Of a stretch of DNA of 64,000 nt, positions 7,312 to 18,315 are shown piece by piece. Under the pieces are notes generated by a model, which saw only the letters and a program-made list of their open reading frames with translations, did no database searches and was not told the DNA's origin. The DNA is from Pelomonas aquatica (GTDB lineage: Bacteria > Pseudomonadota > Gammaproteobacteria > Burkholderiales > Burkholderiaceae_C). Each line of letters opens with the position of its first letter. The first letter of the stretch is position 1. The translations under genes were made by a program, and so were the position numbers. The DNA lies in assembly GCF_026712205.1 (NCBI RefSeq), contig NZ_JAPPUW010000003.1, forward strand, positions 1-64,000. The letters run 5' to 3'.

Positions 7312-9123
7312 TCAGTGGGTCAGCGCGTAGTTGACGGCCTCGCGCGCCATGACGAGGCCCGCACCGGAATCGCGGTCGATGCCCACGGCACGGATGTCCA
7401 GCGTCGTCTGCGTCAGCGCGTTCAGGATCTGCGCATTCGTGTAGTCGGGCCGCGCGCTCTTCACGAGGGCTGCGATGGCCGCGGCATGCGGCGCCGCCGC
7501 CGACGTGCCGAAGAACGGCAGGAAACCGGGCGTCCGCGTGGACACGCCGTCGGCAGCGGCGATGTCCGGCTTGTTCAGGGTCCGGCCCCCTCCGGTCCCG
7601 AACAGGTAGTTGCCCGGGGTGATGGGCGTGCCGTCGGGGCGGAAGAAGATCTTGCGCGGGCCGTCCGAGCTGAAGGTCTCGGTCGGGTTGGCCGCGCCGC
7701 CGACGAAGGGACGGGTGCCGGTTCTCGCGCTGTTCCAGTAGACGGCGGCCGTGCTGACGGTGCTGGCAGCGCCGTTGTGGCCGAACGTGGCCCCCGAGGT
7801 GGCGACGGCCAGGCGACCGCGCTGGGTGTCGATGTGGATGGCACGCGGCTCGGCACCGGCCTTCTTGCCGACCACGATACGGGAACCCGCGGGCCAGCCC
7901 TTGCTGTTGTAGCAGGCCTCGATGGAGTCGCCGCTGCCGGCCTGCACATCGGTCGATGCGCAGAGCACGGCCGTACCGGCCGCATTCAGCAGGAAGAGGT
8001 CGTAGTCGTTGGCGGAGCTGCCCCAGGCGTCGGACCAGTGCAGGCCGATCCACTTGCTGCCGGCGGTCAGGACGTTGTAATCCTGGCCCGGCTTGAACTG
8101 GTGCAGCGTATAGCCGGCGGGCAGCACGCCACCGCTGGCGCTGCCCGGCGTGAAGTCGCCTTCCCAGGTTCCCGAGGTTCCGGAGGTCAGGTTGCCGCTG
8201 TTGGCCGCCGCGGAGAAGTACAGGGCGCCCGACGCCACGACATCGTTCACCGCCTGCGCCACGACGCCGTCCTGGAAGACGGGCTCGTCGAAGTAGCTGA
8301 CGTCGTCCACGATGATGTCGCAGTGGTAGACGTCGCGCAGCGTGCGGATGTTGTTCGCGAAGCTCTGCTCGCCATTGAAGGCGGTGGCAAAGAACAGCTT
8401 GGCGCCGGGCGCGAGGTCGTAGACGATTTCCATCATCGCCGTCCCTTCGCTGGAGCCGGTGTTGCCGCTCTGGCCGGGCACCACCACGGCGTCGGCGGGC
8501 AGGTCGCCGGTGCCGATCAATGCCTGCAGATAGTCCACGGAATCGGAGATGACGCCGATGCGCACGCCGGTGCCGTCGTAACCCGAGGCCACCACCTGGT
8601 TGGCCTTGTGGCTGATATAGCCCTGGGAGGTCAGGGAGCCGGTATTGGTGCTGGCCGGCGCGGCCAGGCCGATGCGGCCCACGGCGGCGCTGCCGGCCAC
8701 GGCCTCCACGGCGCTCAGCGGCACGGAGACCAGGGCGCTCTGCCTGTTCCTGGCGACGTAGAGCACCTGGCCGCCCTGGGCCGCGATGAAGCTGGCGAGG
8801 CTGCCGTCGCCAAAGTCGCCGCGCACGCTCGCGCGGACCATGCCGTTCGCATCGGCCTTCACGGCATCCACGGCGCTGCCGTAGACGGTGAGTTGGGCGT
8901 CGTCGGACGGCACGCGGCCGGCCTGCAGGGCATACCAGAGCTGGGAGCCGATCTTGCTCTGCGTCGCGCTGCGCGCGTCCTTCTCGGCGAGCAGGCCGGC
9001 CATCTGGCTGGTGACTTGGGGATCGCTGGCCGTCTGGGCCTGGGCCACGCCCGCGAGGCTGGCGGCCAGGGCCACGGCGCCAAGGGCGAAGGCGGTGTTG
9101 CGGATCGAATTGCGCTTTGCCAT
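7312..9123 (-). CDS. Secreted S8 (subtilisin-like) peptidase with Glu at the catalytic His position
   Basis: 603 residues with a clear signal peptide (cleavage after about residue 29, AGVAQA). The subtilase fold is recognised from GTGVRIGVISDSVD (catalytic Asp about 194), SAAANSGN (oxyanion Asn about 308) and GTSAAAPHAAAIAALV (catalytic Ser about 541). Where classical subtilases have HGT, this protein reads SSEGTAMMEIVYDLAPG, so Glu226 takes the place of the histidine. I know this EGTAM variant from other bacterial S8-like proteins; whether it is active is uncertain. Residues 320-480 form an inserted beta-rich region. The C-terminus has no PEP-CTERM signal. It lies 86 bases downstream of a PEP-CTERM gene on the same strand. 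Confidence 0.9.
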   Translation of the reverse strand: MAKRNSIRNTAFALGAVALAASLAGVAQAQTASDPQVTSQMAGLLAEKDARSATQSKIGSQLWYALQAGRVPSDDAQLTVYGSAVDAVKADANGMVRASVRGDFGDGSLASFIAAQGGQVLYVARNRQSALVSVPLSAVEAVAGSAAVGRIGLAAPASTNTGSLTSQGYISHKANQVVASGYDGTGVRIGVISDSVDYLQALIGTGDLPADAVVVPGQSGNTGSSEGTAMMEIVYDLAPGAKLFFATAFNGEQSFANNIRTLRDVYHCDIIVDDVSYFDEPVFQDGVVAQAVNDVVASGALYFSAAANSGNLTSGTSGTWEGDFTPGSASGGVLPAGYTLHQFKPGQDYNVLTAGSKWIGLHWSDAWGSSANDYDLFLLNAAGTAVLCASTDVQAGSGDSIEACYNSKGWPAGSRIVVGKKAGAEPRAIHIDTQRGRLAVATSGATFGHNGAASTVSTAAVYWNSARTGTRPFVGGAANPTETFSSDGPRKIFFRPDGTPITPGNYLFGTGGGRTLNKPDIAAADGVSTRTPGFLPFFGTSAAAPHAAAIAALVKSARPDYTNAQILNALTQTTLDIRAVGIDRDSGAGLVMAREAVNYALTH

Positions 9124-9209
9124 GACTGGAATTCCTTATGAGGATCTCTGAGGGGGCGGCAGGCGCTCGTCGCCGGTCCAGCGACGCAGCCTGCCTCAGA
9201 TGACGGGGC

Positions 9210-9857
9210 TCAGCCCCTGCGTCGGCGGCCGACCGCGCCGGCGCTCACCAATGCACCGAAGCACAGCGCCATGGAGCCGGGCTCGGGCAGTTCCCCGAAG
9301 TTGGCGTTCTGGAAGGCCTCGACGGTGACCGTCCCATGCTGGTTGACGCCGGCCCCCGCCGCCGACGTGTCGTTGAGAACGAGCAGCAGATGCGAGTTCT
9401 GCGGCACATAGACCTGGAAGAACAGCGGGTCGGTCCCGAAATAGTTTCCGCTGGTGCCGGGATCGCCCAGCCAGGTGGAGGCCATCGTGGCGGCGGAGGT
9501 CGGGTCGTAGCTGTCGAGGTAGGCGGCCAGGAAGGTGTTGAGCGAAAGGGAGTCGAAGCTGACCTGGACAAAGCCGCCGTAGTAGGACGACACCTTGCCC
9601 TCCAGCGAGGTCAGGTCCAGGTCGTAGGTGTGGTAGCGGTAGGCGACGCCGGGGTTGACCACCCCGCCGAAGGCCTCACCGCCCGCCCAGTCCTGAGGAA
9701 CCTGGTTGCGGGCGATGCGCCCGTGCTGGACCGCGTCGCCGGCGGCGACGAAGGCATCGAAGGTGGAGACCAATGCGGCGCTGGCCGTGCCGGAGGCCAG
9801 GGACAGCGCAGCGGCCAACGGCAGCGCGCGGGAGAGCAGCTTGTCGAGAAACGACAT
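9210..9857 (-). CDS. PEP-CTERM sorting domain protein
   Basis: 215 residues with an N-terminal signal peptide (ending SLASGTASA). The C-terminal PEP-CTERM tail reads LPEPGSMALC, then a short hydrophobic stretch, then the basic end GRRRRG. The family is recognised by exosortase/archaeosortase-type enzymes that process proteins for export to the surface or into exopolysaccharide. The central ~150 residues are unrecognised and Ser/Thr/Tyr/Asn-rich. The start at 9857 is preceded by AAAGGT as ribosome binding site; the frame continues upstream without support. It is followed by the S8 peptidase gene, a possible operon partner. No exosortase gene lies in the window. Confidence 0.85.
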   Translation of the reverse strand: MSFLDKLLSRALPLAAALSLASGTASAALVSTFDAFVAAGDAVQHGRIARNQVPQDWAGGEAFGGVVNPGVAYRYHTYDLDLTSLEGKVSSYYGGFVQVSFDSLSLNTFLAAYLDSYDPTSAATMASTWLGDPGTSGNYFGTDPLFFQVYVPQNSHLLLVLNDTSAAGAGVNQHGTVTVEAFQNANFGELPEPGSMALCFGALVSAGAVGRRRRG

Positions 9858-10060
9858 CGGGACCTTTCTCAGGGTGAACGAAGGCCAGCAGACTGCGTCC
9901 CAATGCTGGGCGCCGGCAGATCGCCGGCACCTGTCGGATCGGAGGCTGGTGGCCACCAAAGGCCGCGAGGGTAGTGGCCTCACCCAGGCTCAAACAACCC
10001 CCGGGCAGGGGCAGCAAAAACCCCGAGAGCTCGCTGGGCGAGGTCAGTGCAGAAGTCCCG

Positions 10061-11290
10061 TCAGCTGCGATAGTCGGCGTTGATGCTGACGTAGTCGTGG
10101 CTGAGGTCGCAGGTCCAGACGGTGGCGCCGGCCGCGCCGCGGTTCAGGCCGACGCGGATCGTGATCTCGGTCTGCCGCATCACGCGCTGGCCGTCCTCCT
10201 CGCGGTACTCGGGCCGGCGGCCGCCGCGGCTGACGACGTGCACGTCGTCCAGGTGCAGGTCGATCAGGCCCTGGTCCAGGTCGGCGATGCCGGCGTAGCC
10301 GACGGCGGCCAGGATGCGGCCCAGATTGGGGTCGCTGGCGAAGAAGGCCGTCTTGACCAGCGGCGAGTGGGCGATGGCATAGGCCGCCAGCTTGCACTCG
10401 GCCTCGTCGCGGCCGCCCTCGACGGTGACGGTGATGAACTTGGTCGCGCCCTCGCCGTCGCGGACGATGGCCTGGGCCAGCTCCTGGGCCAGCGAGACCA
10501 GCGCGTCGCGCAGCGCGCGGGCCTCGGCGCCGTCCAGCGACGTGATCTCGGCATGCCTGGCCCTGCGGCTGGCGATCAGCATGAAGCAGTCGTTGGTCGA
10601 CGTGTCGCCGTCGATGGTGATGCGGTTGAAGGACGCGTCGGCGGCCTCCTTCACCAGCGGCTGCAGCAGGGCCGGCGCGATGTTGGCGTCGGTCGCGACG
10701 AAGCCCAGCATCGTCGCCATATTGGGGCGGATCATGCCGGCGCCCTTGGAGATGCCGGTCAGCGTGACCTCCACGCCGCCGATCCGGATGCGGCGCGACG
10801 CGGCCTTCGGGACCGTGTCCGTCGTCATGATGCCGGCCGCGGCCTCGGCCCAGTGGTCGGCCTTCAGCGCGGCCAGCGCGGCGGGCAGGCCGGCGACGAT
10901 GCGGTCGACGGGCAGCGTCTCCATGATGACGCCCGTCGAGAAAGGCAGTACCTGGGCGGGCGCGCAGCCGAGCAGGTCGGCCAGCGCCTTGCAGGTCGCG
11001 CGGGCACGGGCCAAGCCGTCGGCGCCGGTGCCGGCGTTGGCATTGCCGGTGTTGATGACGAGAGCACGGATGGACGAGCCGGCGGCCAGGTGCTCGCGGC
11101 AGACCTGCACCGGCGCGGCGCAGAAGCGGTTGGTCGTGAACACGCCGGCCACGGCCGCGCCCTCGTCCAGCGCGATGACGCTGAGGTCGCGCCGGTTGGC
11201 CTTGCGCACACCCGCCATCGCCACGCCGAGGCGCACGCCCGGCACGGGCAACAGAGAGGCGGGGTCGGGGGCGAAGAGATTGACGGGCAT
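10061..11290 (-). CDS. argJ: Bifunctional glutamate N-acetyltransferase / N-acetylglutamate synthase
   Basis: 409 residues, full length for ArgJ. The enzyme moves the acetyl group from N-acetylornithine to glutamate (cyclic arginine pathway) and in bifunctional forms also makes N-acetylglutamate from acetyl-CoA. The self-cleavage region is [16 protein letters not shown], with the conserved Ala-Thr junction whose Thr becomes the N-terminal nucleophile of the beta chain. Also visible are the N-terminal [13 protein letters not shown] and the [11 protein letters not shown] block. It is monocistronic on the minus strand between PEP-CTERM genes. argB, another arginine gene, is 23 kb away, so arginine genes are dispersed. 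Confidence 0.96.
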   Translation of the reverse strand: MPVNLFAPDPASLLPVPGVRLGVAMAGVRKANRRDLSVIALDEGAAVAGVFTTNRFCAAPVQVCREHLAAGSSIRALVINTGNANAGTGADGLARARATCKALADLLGCAPAQVLPFSTGVIMETLPVDRIVAGLPAALAALKADHWAEAAAGIMTTDTVPKAASRRIRIGGVEVTLTGISKGAGMIRPNMATMLGFVATDANIAPALLQPLVKEAADASFNRITIDGDTSTNDCFMLIASRRARHAEITSLDGAEARALRDALVSLAQELAQAIVRDGEGATKFITVTVEGGRDEAECKLAAYAIAHSPLVKTAFFASDPNLGRILAAVGYAGIADLDQGLIDLHLDDVHVVSRGGRRPEYREEDGQRVMRQTEITIRVGLNRGAAGATVWTCDLSHDYVSINADYRS

Positions 11291-11341
11291 GGCGCGCTCG
11301 ATGGAGAAAGTTCGGGAAAGCGCGCGGATTGTAGAAATGAC

Positions 11342-11363
11342 AAAGGCTCCCGAAGGAGCCTTT
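11342..11363 (-). terminator. Intrinsic terminator hairpin
   Basis: A perfect 9-base inverted repeat, AAAGGCTCC-CGAA-GGAGCCTTT, lies 19 bases after the stop of the thioester PEP-CTERM gene. The AT-rich ends of the arms supply the U-rich side on the minus strand (TTTGTCATTTC). Confidence 0.8.
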
Positions 11364-11382
11364 GCAAGGATTTGCGGCGCAA

Positions 11383-12072
11383 TCAGCGCGGCATGCGGCG
11401 GCGGGCCAGCAGGCCGACGACGCCCAGGCCGCTCAGGAACAGCGCATAGCTCTCGGGCTCGGGCACGGCGCTCAGCGGCGTGGCCGTGACCAGGTCCTGC
11501 AGCTGCGGGTTGGTCAGCTTGGTGAGGGTGTACAGCGCCGGGCCCTTGTAGGCCAGGGCGTTCGCCAGAAAGGAGTTGGCTTCGCTGGCGACCGCGGCGC
11601 TGGTGGTGTCGGTGCTGGAAAGGTGGAAGCTGCCGGTGGTCACGTCTAGCGCGCTGCCGGTTTCAAGCACCATTTCCCACACGGCGAGCTGGAAGGCCGC
11701 CTTGTCGTTGTAGGTCGACAGGCCGGCGTAGGCCGTGGAGAACAGGCCCTGCAGATTCTGGGCCTGCACGCCGGTGAAGCTCTCGACGCCGTAGCTGCGG
11801 GTGATGTTGGCGCGGCCGTTGCCCTGGCTGGGTTCGATGCAATAGGCGATGAAGCTCGTACCCGTATCGGCGTAGCTGTAGTTCAAGGCCGTCGTCGCAT
11901 AGTTGCTCGTGACCGGCACGGTGCTGGACAGCGTGGTGTCCATCGTGCTGAGCTTCACGCCCGAAGTGTCCAGCCCCTGCCACTTGATGTTGACGGTGGT
12001 CGCGGCATCCGCGGCCTGGGCGGCCAGAGCGCCCGCGGCGAAGAGGCCTGCAACTACGATGCTTTTCATCAT
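11383..12072 (-). CDS. PEP-CTERM protein with a probable thioester domain
   Basis: 229 residues. It has a signal peptide (ending AAQAADA) and a C-terminal PEP-CTERM tail ([15 protein letters not shown], hydrophobic stretch, ARRRMPR). In between, [10 protein letters not shown] (Cys78) and [11 protein letters not shown] (Gln128) match the Cys...Gln pair and the QxAVW motif of thioester (TED) domains. In these an intramolecular Cys-Gln bond allows covalent attachment to targets, as known from Gram-positive adhesins. The thioester is an inference from motif spacing. The gene follows another PEP-CTERM gene with a 27-base gap, so both are probably one transcript ending at the hairpin at 11342. Confidence 0.85.
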   Translation of the reverse strand: MMKSIVVAGLFAAGALAAQAADAATTVNIKWQGLDTSGVKLSTMDTTLSSTVPVTSNYATTALNYSYADTGTSFIAYCIEPSQGNGRANITRSYGVESFTGVQAQNLQGLFSTAYAGLSTYNDKAAFQLAVWEMVLETGSALDVTTGSFHLSSTDTTSAAVASEANSFLANALAYKGPALYTLTKLTNPQLQDLVTATPLSAVPEPESYALFLSGLGVVGLLARRRMPR

Positions 12073-12099
12073 GTCGGTCTTCCGATGCCTCCGGAGGGC

Positions 12100-12591
12100 T
12101 CAGGCCTTGCGGCGGCGGGTGCTCGTCAGGCCGGCGCCGGCCAAGGCCAGCGCAGCCAGTGCCACGCTGCCGGGCTCCGGCAGCTCGACGTTGGCGACAT
12201 AGCCGTTGCCGGTCTTGTCGGCGTAGGACGTGCCGACCACCTCAAGCGTCCACTGGCCAGCACCCAGCGACTGGGGCGCCAACGCCCATTGCTCGACGCC
12301 GTCGGGCGCGACGTTCCAATCGATATTGAGCGTCTCCTGCCAGGTAATGCTGTTACCCAGGTGGCTCAGCGTCACCTGCCGGATGTCGATGGCCGGTGCA
12401 TTGCCCAGCAGCGTACCGGTCGTCAGCAGCCCGCTGACCCAGGTGTTGCCGGCCAGGTCGAACGTGTAGATGTCGTCAAAGTCCTGGCCAAGCCCGGTGA
12501 GGTCCTGGTGACCGTAGTTGCTGAAGCTGACCGTGTTGGCCGACGCACCGGTGGCCAGGACGATTGCAGCAGCTGCGAACAGGGCTTTCAT
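12100..12591 (-). CDS. Short PEP-CTERM protein, FxDxF-like
   Basis: 163 residues. A short signal peptide (ending ATGASA) precedes about 115 residues of beta-rich sequence containing DFDDIYTFDLAGNTWVSG, which resembles the FxDxF subgroup of PEP-CTERM proteins. The tail LPEPGSVALAALALAGAG is followed by TSTRRRKA. It is the first gene of a pair with the thioester PEP-CTERM protein downstream. A 170-base region upstream, shared with the end of secA, may hold its promoter. The function is unknown; a surface or matrix role is inferred only from the sorting signal. Confidence 0.8.
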   Translation of the reverse strand: MKALFAAAAIVLATGASANTVSFSNYGHQDLTGLGQDFDDIYTFDLAGNTWVSGLLTTGTLLGNAPAIDIRQVTLSHLGNSITWQETLNIDWNVAPDGVEQWALAPQSLGAGQWTLEVVGTSYADKTGNGYVANVELPEPGSVALAALALAGAGLTSTRRRKA

Positions 12592-12744
12592 AACATGCTT
12601 TCTGATATTTCTATCGGGTTAACCCCGAGTTTGGGGCTGTCTTGGACTGCACTCTAGGGGGATGCGCGCGGGGTGAGCACCCCCCATGCGCGTGGCCCAG
12701 GCCGCCGACCGTGCCCAAACGCACGGATTTCCCCCTGGATAAGC

Positions 12745-12796
12745 GAGGCGCCCGACAGCGCCTCCCCATGAAAACGGGCCGGCTGAGCCGGCCCGT
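12745..12796 (-). terminator. Tandem hairpins, intrinsic terminator of secA
   Basis: Downstream of secA there is a 10-base perfect hairpin ACGGGCCGGC-TGA-GCCGGCCCGT (12774-12796) followed on the minus strand by TTTTCATGGGG. A second hairpin GAGGCGC-CCGACA-GCGCCTC follows at 12745-12764. Position and U-run fit a Rho-independent terminator. Confidence 0.85.
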
Positions 12797-12819
12797 GCAG
12801 GGGTTCGGGCGCCCGGCCG

Positions 12820-15564
<2,745 letters not shown>

Positions 15565-15692
15565 GCTGCGATGAATGAGGCTGACGGGCGGCCGGCGGGG
15601 CGGCCGGCGCGAGGCGCGAATCTGGGGTCGCGGCGGGGCATTGCAAGAAGGGCCTGCCCGGCCGCGCAAAACGGCGCAGTTTAGCAGTGGGG

Positions 15693-15732
15693 CAGGGCGC
15701 GACGCCCTGGCGCAGGGCGCGACGCCCTGGCG
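15693..15732. repeat. Two tandem copies of a 20-base palindromic unit
   Basis: The unit CAGGGCGCGACGCCCTGGCG occurs twice head to tail (15693-15712, 15713-15732). Each copy contains an inverted repeat (CAGGGCG/CGCCCTG). It sits between the divergent secA and DUF721 genes, about 40 bases before the latter's start, so it could be a pair of hairpins or of protein-binding sites. Confidence 0.8.
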
Positions 15733-15769
15733 CAGCCCGCGGCGCCAGCCGGCTGACTACACTCCGGCC

Positions 15770-16108
15770 ATGTCCACCGCGCCCCGCTATCTCGCCCCCC
15801 GGAGCCAGCGCGCCAGCGTGCCGTCGCCGATGCCGGTGGCCGACGCCCTGCGCGCCCACGAGGGCCTGAACCAGCTCGGCGCGCGGCTTGAAGCCTCGCG
15901 GCGGCGCCTGCGCGTCATCGCACCGGCCCTGCCCGGAACGCTGCTGGCCAGCCTGCAGCCGGGGCCGATCGACGAGGACGGCTGGAGCCTGCTGGCCGCC
16001 AACGCCGCCGTCGCGGCCAAGCTGCGGCATCTGCTGCCGCGCCTGGAGGGCCTGCTGGCCCAGGCCGGGTTGCCCGGACGCATCCGTTTGAAGCTGATGC
16101 AGAAGTGA
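15770..16108 (+). CDS. DUF721 (DciA-like) protein
   Basis: 112 residues of the DUF721 family. Family members often lie next to secA in betaproteobacteria. Some related proteins (DciA) interact with the replicative helicase DnaB; this shorter form is only DciA-like, and its role is an inference. The conserved core is LGARLEASRRRLRVIAPALPGTLLASLQPGPIDEDGWSLLAANAAVAAKLRHLLPRLEG. The start at 15770 follows the tandem repeat; longer upstream frames cross the secA promoter and are rejected. It ends just before a strong bidirectional terminator. Confidence 0.85.
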   Translation: MSTAPRYLAPRSQRASVPSPMPVADALRAHEGLNQLGARLEASRRRLRVIAPALPGTLLASLQPGPIDEDGWSLLAANAAVAAKLRHLLPRLEGLLAQAGLPGRIRLKLMQK

Positions 16109-16112
16109 AAAA

Positions 16113-16140
16113 CCCACTGCCGTCGGGCAGTGGGTCGCTT
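16113..16140 (+). terminator. Bidirectional intrinsic terminator
   Basis: A perfect 9-base hairpin CCCACTGCC-GTCG-GGCAGTGGG (16113-16134) stands between the convergent DUF721 gene and tRNA-Thr. It is followed on the plus strand by TCGCTTTT and on the minus strand by TTTTTCACTTC, so it can end transcription from both sides. Confidence 0.85.
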
Positions 16141-16141
16141 T

Positions 16142-16217
16142 TGGTGCCGGCTATCGGATTCGAACTGATGACCTACCGCTTACAAGGCGGTTGCTCTACC
16201 AACTGAGCTAAGCCGGC
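16142..16217 (-). tRNA. tRNA-Thr (anticodon TGT)
   Basis: A 76-nucleotide cloverleaf on the minus strand. The acceptor stem is GCCGGCT/AGCCGGC, the D-loop is AGCTCAGTTGGTAGAGC, the anticodon stem is ACCGC/GCGGT with loop CTTGTAA (anticodon TGT, reading ACA and related Thr codons), and the T-arm contains TTCGAATC. The 3' CCA is encoded. The gene lies between sspB and the DUF721 gene. Confidence 0.96.
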
Positions 16218-16270
16218 GAAAAACAGGGCGCGATTCTAGGCGCTTGCCGCACGCTCTTCGCGCAGGAGCG

Positions 16271-16771
16271 TCATTTCACGCGCTTCAGCGCAGGGCGCGC
16301 ACCACCACCAGGCGTTTCGGGCGGCGGTTCGTCGTCGGGCTCGCCTTCGTGGCTCTCGGATGCGAGGCGCAGCCCACGGCGAGGCTCGGCCGCGGGCAGG
16401 GGCGGCGGCGGCGCGCCCTCCTGCGGCGACTCCGGCGCCGGGAAGGCCATGCCCTGGCCGTTTTCGCGGGCGTAGATGGCGACGACATGGCCCACCGGCA
16501 CGACGATCTCGCGCGCGACACCGCCGAAGCGGGCCTTGAACTGGATGAACTCGTTGCCGAGGTCCAGGCCGCTGGTCGCGTCGAAGCCGATGTTCAGCAC
16601 GATCTCGTTGTTGGACACGTATTCCATCGGCACCTGCACCGAGCGGTCGACGTGGACCGCGATATAGGGCGTGAAGCCGTTGTCCGTGCACCAGTCGTGC
16701 AGCGCGCGAATCAGGTAGGGGCGGGTGGACGTGCCCCCACCCGCGCCGCCGGAAGCGGGGGTCTGGTCCAT
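16271..16771 (-). CDS. sspB: ClpXP protease specificity-enhancing factor SspB
   Basis: 166 residues. SspB is an adaptor that tethers ssrA-tagged and other substrates to the ClpXP protease. The N-terminal substrate-binding domain is recognised from RPYLIRALHDWCTDNGFTPYIAVHVD and VSNNEIVLNIGFDATSGLDLGNEFIQFKARFGG, followed by REIVVPVGHVVAIYARENGQGM. A flexible Pro/Glu-rich linker leads to the C-terminal peptide RPALKRVK, the equivalent of the ClpX-binding XB tail. The start at 16771 overlaps the stop of sspA (ATGA), so the pair is translationally coupled. Confidence 0.95.
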   Translation of the reverse strand: MDQTPASGGAGGGTSTRPYLIRALHDWCTDNGFTPYIAVHVDRSVQVPMEYVSNNEIVLNIGFDATSGLDLGNEFIQFKARFGGVAREIVVPVGHVVAIYARENGQGMAFPAPESPQEGAPPPPLPAAEPRRGLRLASESHEGEPDDEPPPETPGGGARPALKRVK

Positions 16772-17388
16772 CAGCGGCGCATGACCTTTTCGGACGGCGT
16801 CAGCGCCTCGATGTAGGCCGGACGGCTGAAGATGCGCTCGGCGTACTTCAACAGCGGCAGCGCGTTCTTGGACATGTCGATGCCGTAGTAGTCCAGGCGC
16901 CACAGCAGCGGGGCGATGGCCACGTCGAGCATCGAGAAGTCGTCGCCCAGCATGTACTTGTTCTTCAGGAAGATGGGCGCGAGCTGGGTCAGGCGGTCGC
17001 GGATCTGCGAGCGGGCCTTTTCCAGCTGCTTGTCCGTCGCCTTGGTCGTCGTGCCGCGGCCTTCGAGGATGTTCACGTGGGCGAACAGCTCCTTCTCGAA
17101 GTTCAGCAGGAACAGGCGCACGCGGGCGCGGGCGACCGGGTCGCCGGGCATCAGCTGCGGGTGCGGGAAGCGCTCGTCGATGTACTCGTTGATGATGTGC
17201 GATTCGTACAGGATGAGGTCGCGCTCGACGAGGATGGGCACCTCGTTGTACGGGTTCATCAGAGCGATGTCTTCAGGCTTCGCGAACAGGTCAACGTCGC
17301 GGATCTCGAAGTCCATGCCTTTCTCGAACAGCACGAAACGGCAGCGGTGCGAGTAGGGGTCGGTGGTTCCAGAGTAGAGGACCATCAT
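16771..17388 (-). CDS. sspA: Stringent starvation protein A
   Basis: 205 residues of the glutathione S-transferase fold, acting as an RNA polymerase-associated transcription factor in starvation and stress responses. The GST N-terminal domain starts MMVLYSGTTDPYSHRCRFVLFEKGMDFEI, and the helical C-terminal domain contains MLGDDFSMLDVAIAPLLWRLDYYGI. The start at 17388 has a GGGAG ribosome binding site seven bases upstream. It lies between petC and sspB on the same strand, the usual petABC-sspAB order of betaproteobacteria. Confidence 0.96.
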   Translation of the reverse strand: MMVLYSGTTDPYSHRCRFVLFEKGMDFEIRDVDLFAKPEDIALMNPYNEVPILVERDLILYESHIINEYIDERFPHPQLMPGDPVARARVRLFLLNFEKELFAHVNILEGRGTTTKATDKQLEKARSQIRDRLTQLAPIFLKNKYMLGDDFSMLDVAIAPLLWRLDYYGIDMSKNALPLLKYAERIFSRPAYIEALTPSEKVMRR

Positions 17389-17525
17389 GGCTTGGGCTCC
17401 CGAGGGGTCAGTCAATCAAAACGCGCGACGGCTGCCGCGCTGAAAAAGCAAACGCAGTGGGTGGCCGAGGCGCGCCCCACTGCGTGGTTCGGCGCCGCCT
17501 GAGGCGGTGCCGGGAAGGACGGTGC

Positions 17526-18296
17526 TTACTTCACGTCCTTCCAGAACGAGGCGTTCAGCCGCCACGCAAATACGGTCAGGAGGCCGAGGAAGATCAGCAC
17601 GACCACGCCCAGCTGGAAGCGCTGGCCCTGGGCCGGCTCACCCATCCACTGCAGATAGGCGACGAGGTCGGCCACCGCCTCGTCGTACTGGTGCTCGGTC
17701 AGCTTGCCGGGCGTCAGCTGCTCGTAGCCGGCGAAGACATGGACCTTCTTTTCATGGTCGTGCGGGTCGGCGGCTTCCTCGAACCTGGCGGCGCGCTGGC
17801 CCTGCAATTCCCACATCACATGCGGCATCGCGACGCTCGGGAAGGCCAGGTTGTTCCAGCCGGTGGCCTTGGTGTCGTCGCGGTAGAAGCTCCGCATATA
17901 GGTGTAGAGGTAGTCTGCACCCGAGCCCTTGGCGCCGTCGGCACGCGAGCGGGCGATGACGGACAGGTCCGGCGGGTTGGCGCCAAACCAGGCCTTGGCT
18001 TCCCTGGGATCGAGGCTGACCTTCATGGTCTCGCCGACCTTGTCGGCGGCGAACAGCAGGTTGTTCTTGATCTCGACTTCCGTCAGGCCGATGTCGCGCA
18101 TGCGGTTGTAGCGCATGTAGGCGGCGGAATGGCAGTTCAGGCAGTAGTTGACGAACAGCTTGGCGCCGGTCTGCAGCGCGGCCATGTCCGACATCTTCTC
18201 CTTCGGGAACTTGTCCCACTCCATGCCACCGGTATTGGCCTGGACGGCGCCGGCAAGGCTCAGGGAGGCCAGCAGCAGGGCGATCAGCTTTTTCAT
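17526..18296 (-). CDS. petC: Cytochrome c1 of the bc1 complex
   Basis: 256 residues with signal peptide (MKKLIALLLASLSLAGAVQA). The heme c attachment motif CLNCH is at residues 52-56, the Met axial ligand region is AFPSVAMPHVMWELQG, and the C-terminal anchor helix FQLGVVVLIFLGLLTVFAWRL keeps the protein in the membrane facing the periplasm. It accepts electrons from the Rieske protein and passes them to soluble or membrane cytochromes c. The start at 18296 (MKKLI) removes ten non-conserved residues and has GGAG upstream. Third gene of petABC. Confidence 0.97.
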   Translation of the reverse strand: MKKLIALLLASLSLAGAVQANTGGMEWDKFPKEKMSDMAALQTGAKLFVNYCLNCHSAAYMRYNRMRDIGLTEVEIKNNLLFAADKVGETMKVSLDPREAKAWFGANPPDLSVIARSRADGAKGSGADYLYTYMRSFYRDDTKATGWNNLAFPSVAMPHVMWELQGQRAARFEEAADPHDHEKKVHVFAGYEQLTPGKLTEHQYDEAVADLVAYLQWMGEPAQGQRFQLGVVVLIFLGLLTVFAWRLNASFWKDVK

Positions 18297-18315
18297 GGAT
18301 GTTCTGCTCCGCGGC

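Noticed and set aside
9858-10060. Possible c-di-GMP-I (GEMM) riboswitch before the PEP-CTERM gene, suggested by TGGGACGCA in the leader
   Set aside because: The upstream half (GGGCAAACC block and GAAA tetraloop) and the downstream GGUAGCGGGGUUACC block are absent. Only simple hairpins (GCCGGC pair near 9911-9927) are seen.
16146-16217. Possible integration site at the 3' end of tRNA-Thr
   Set aside because: No integrase gene and no direct repeat of the tRNA end was noticed in the flanking sequence; the neighbours sspB and the DUF721 gene are the usual ones.
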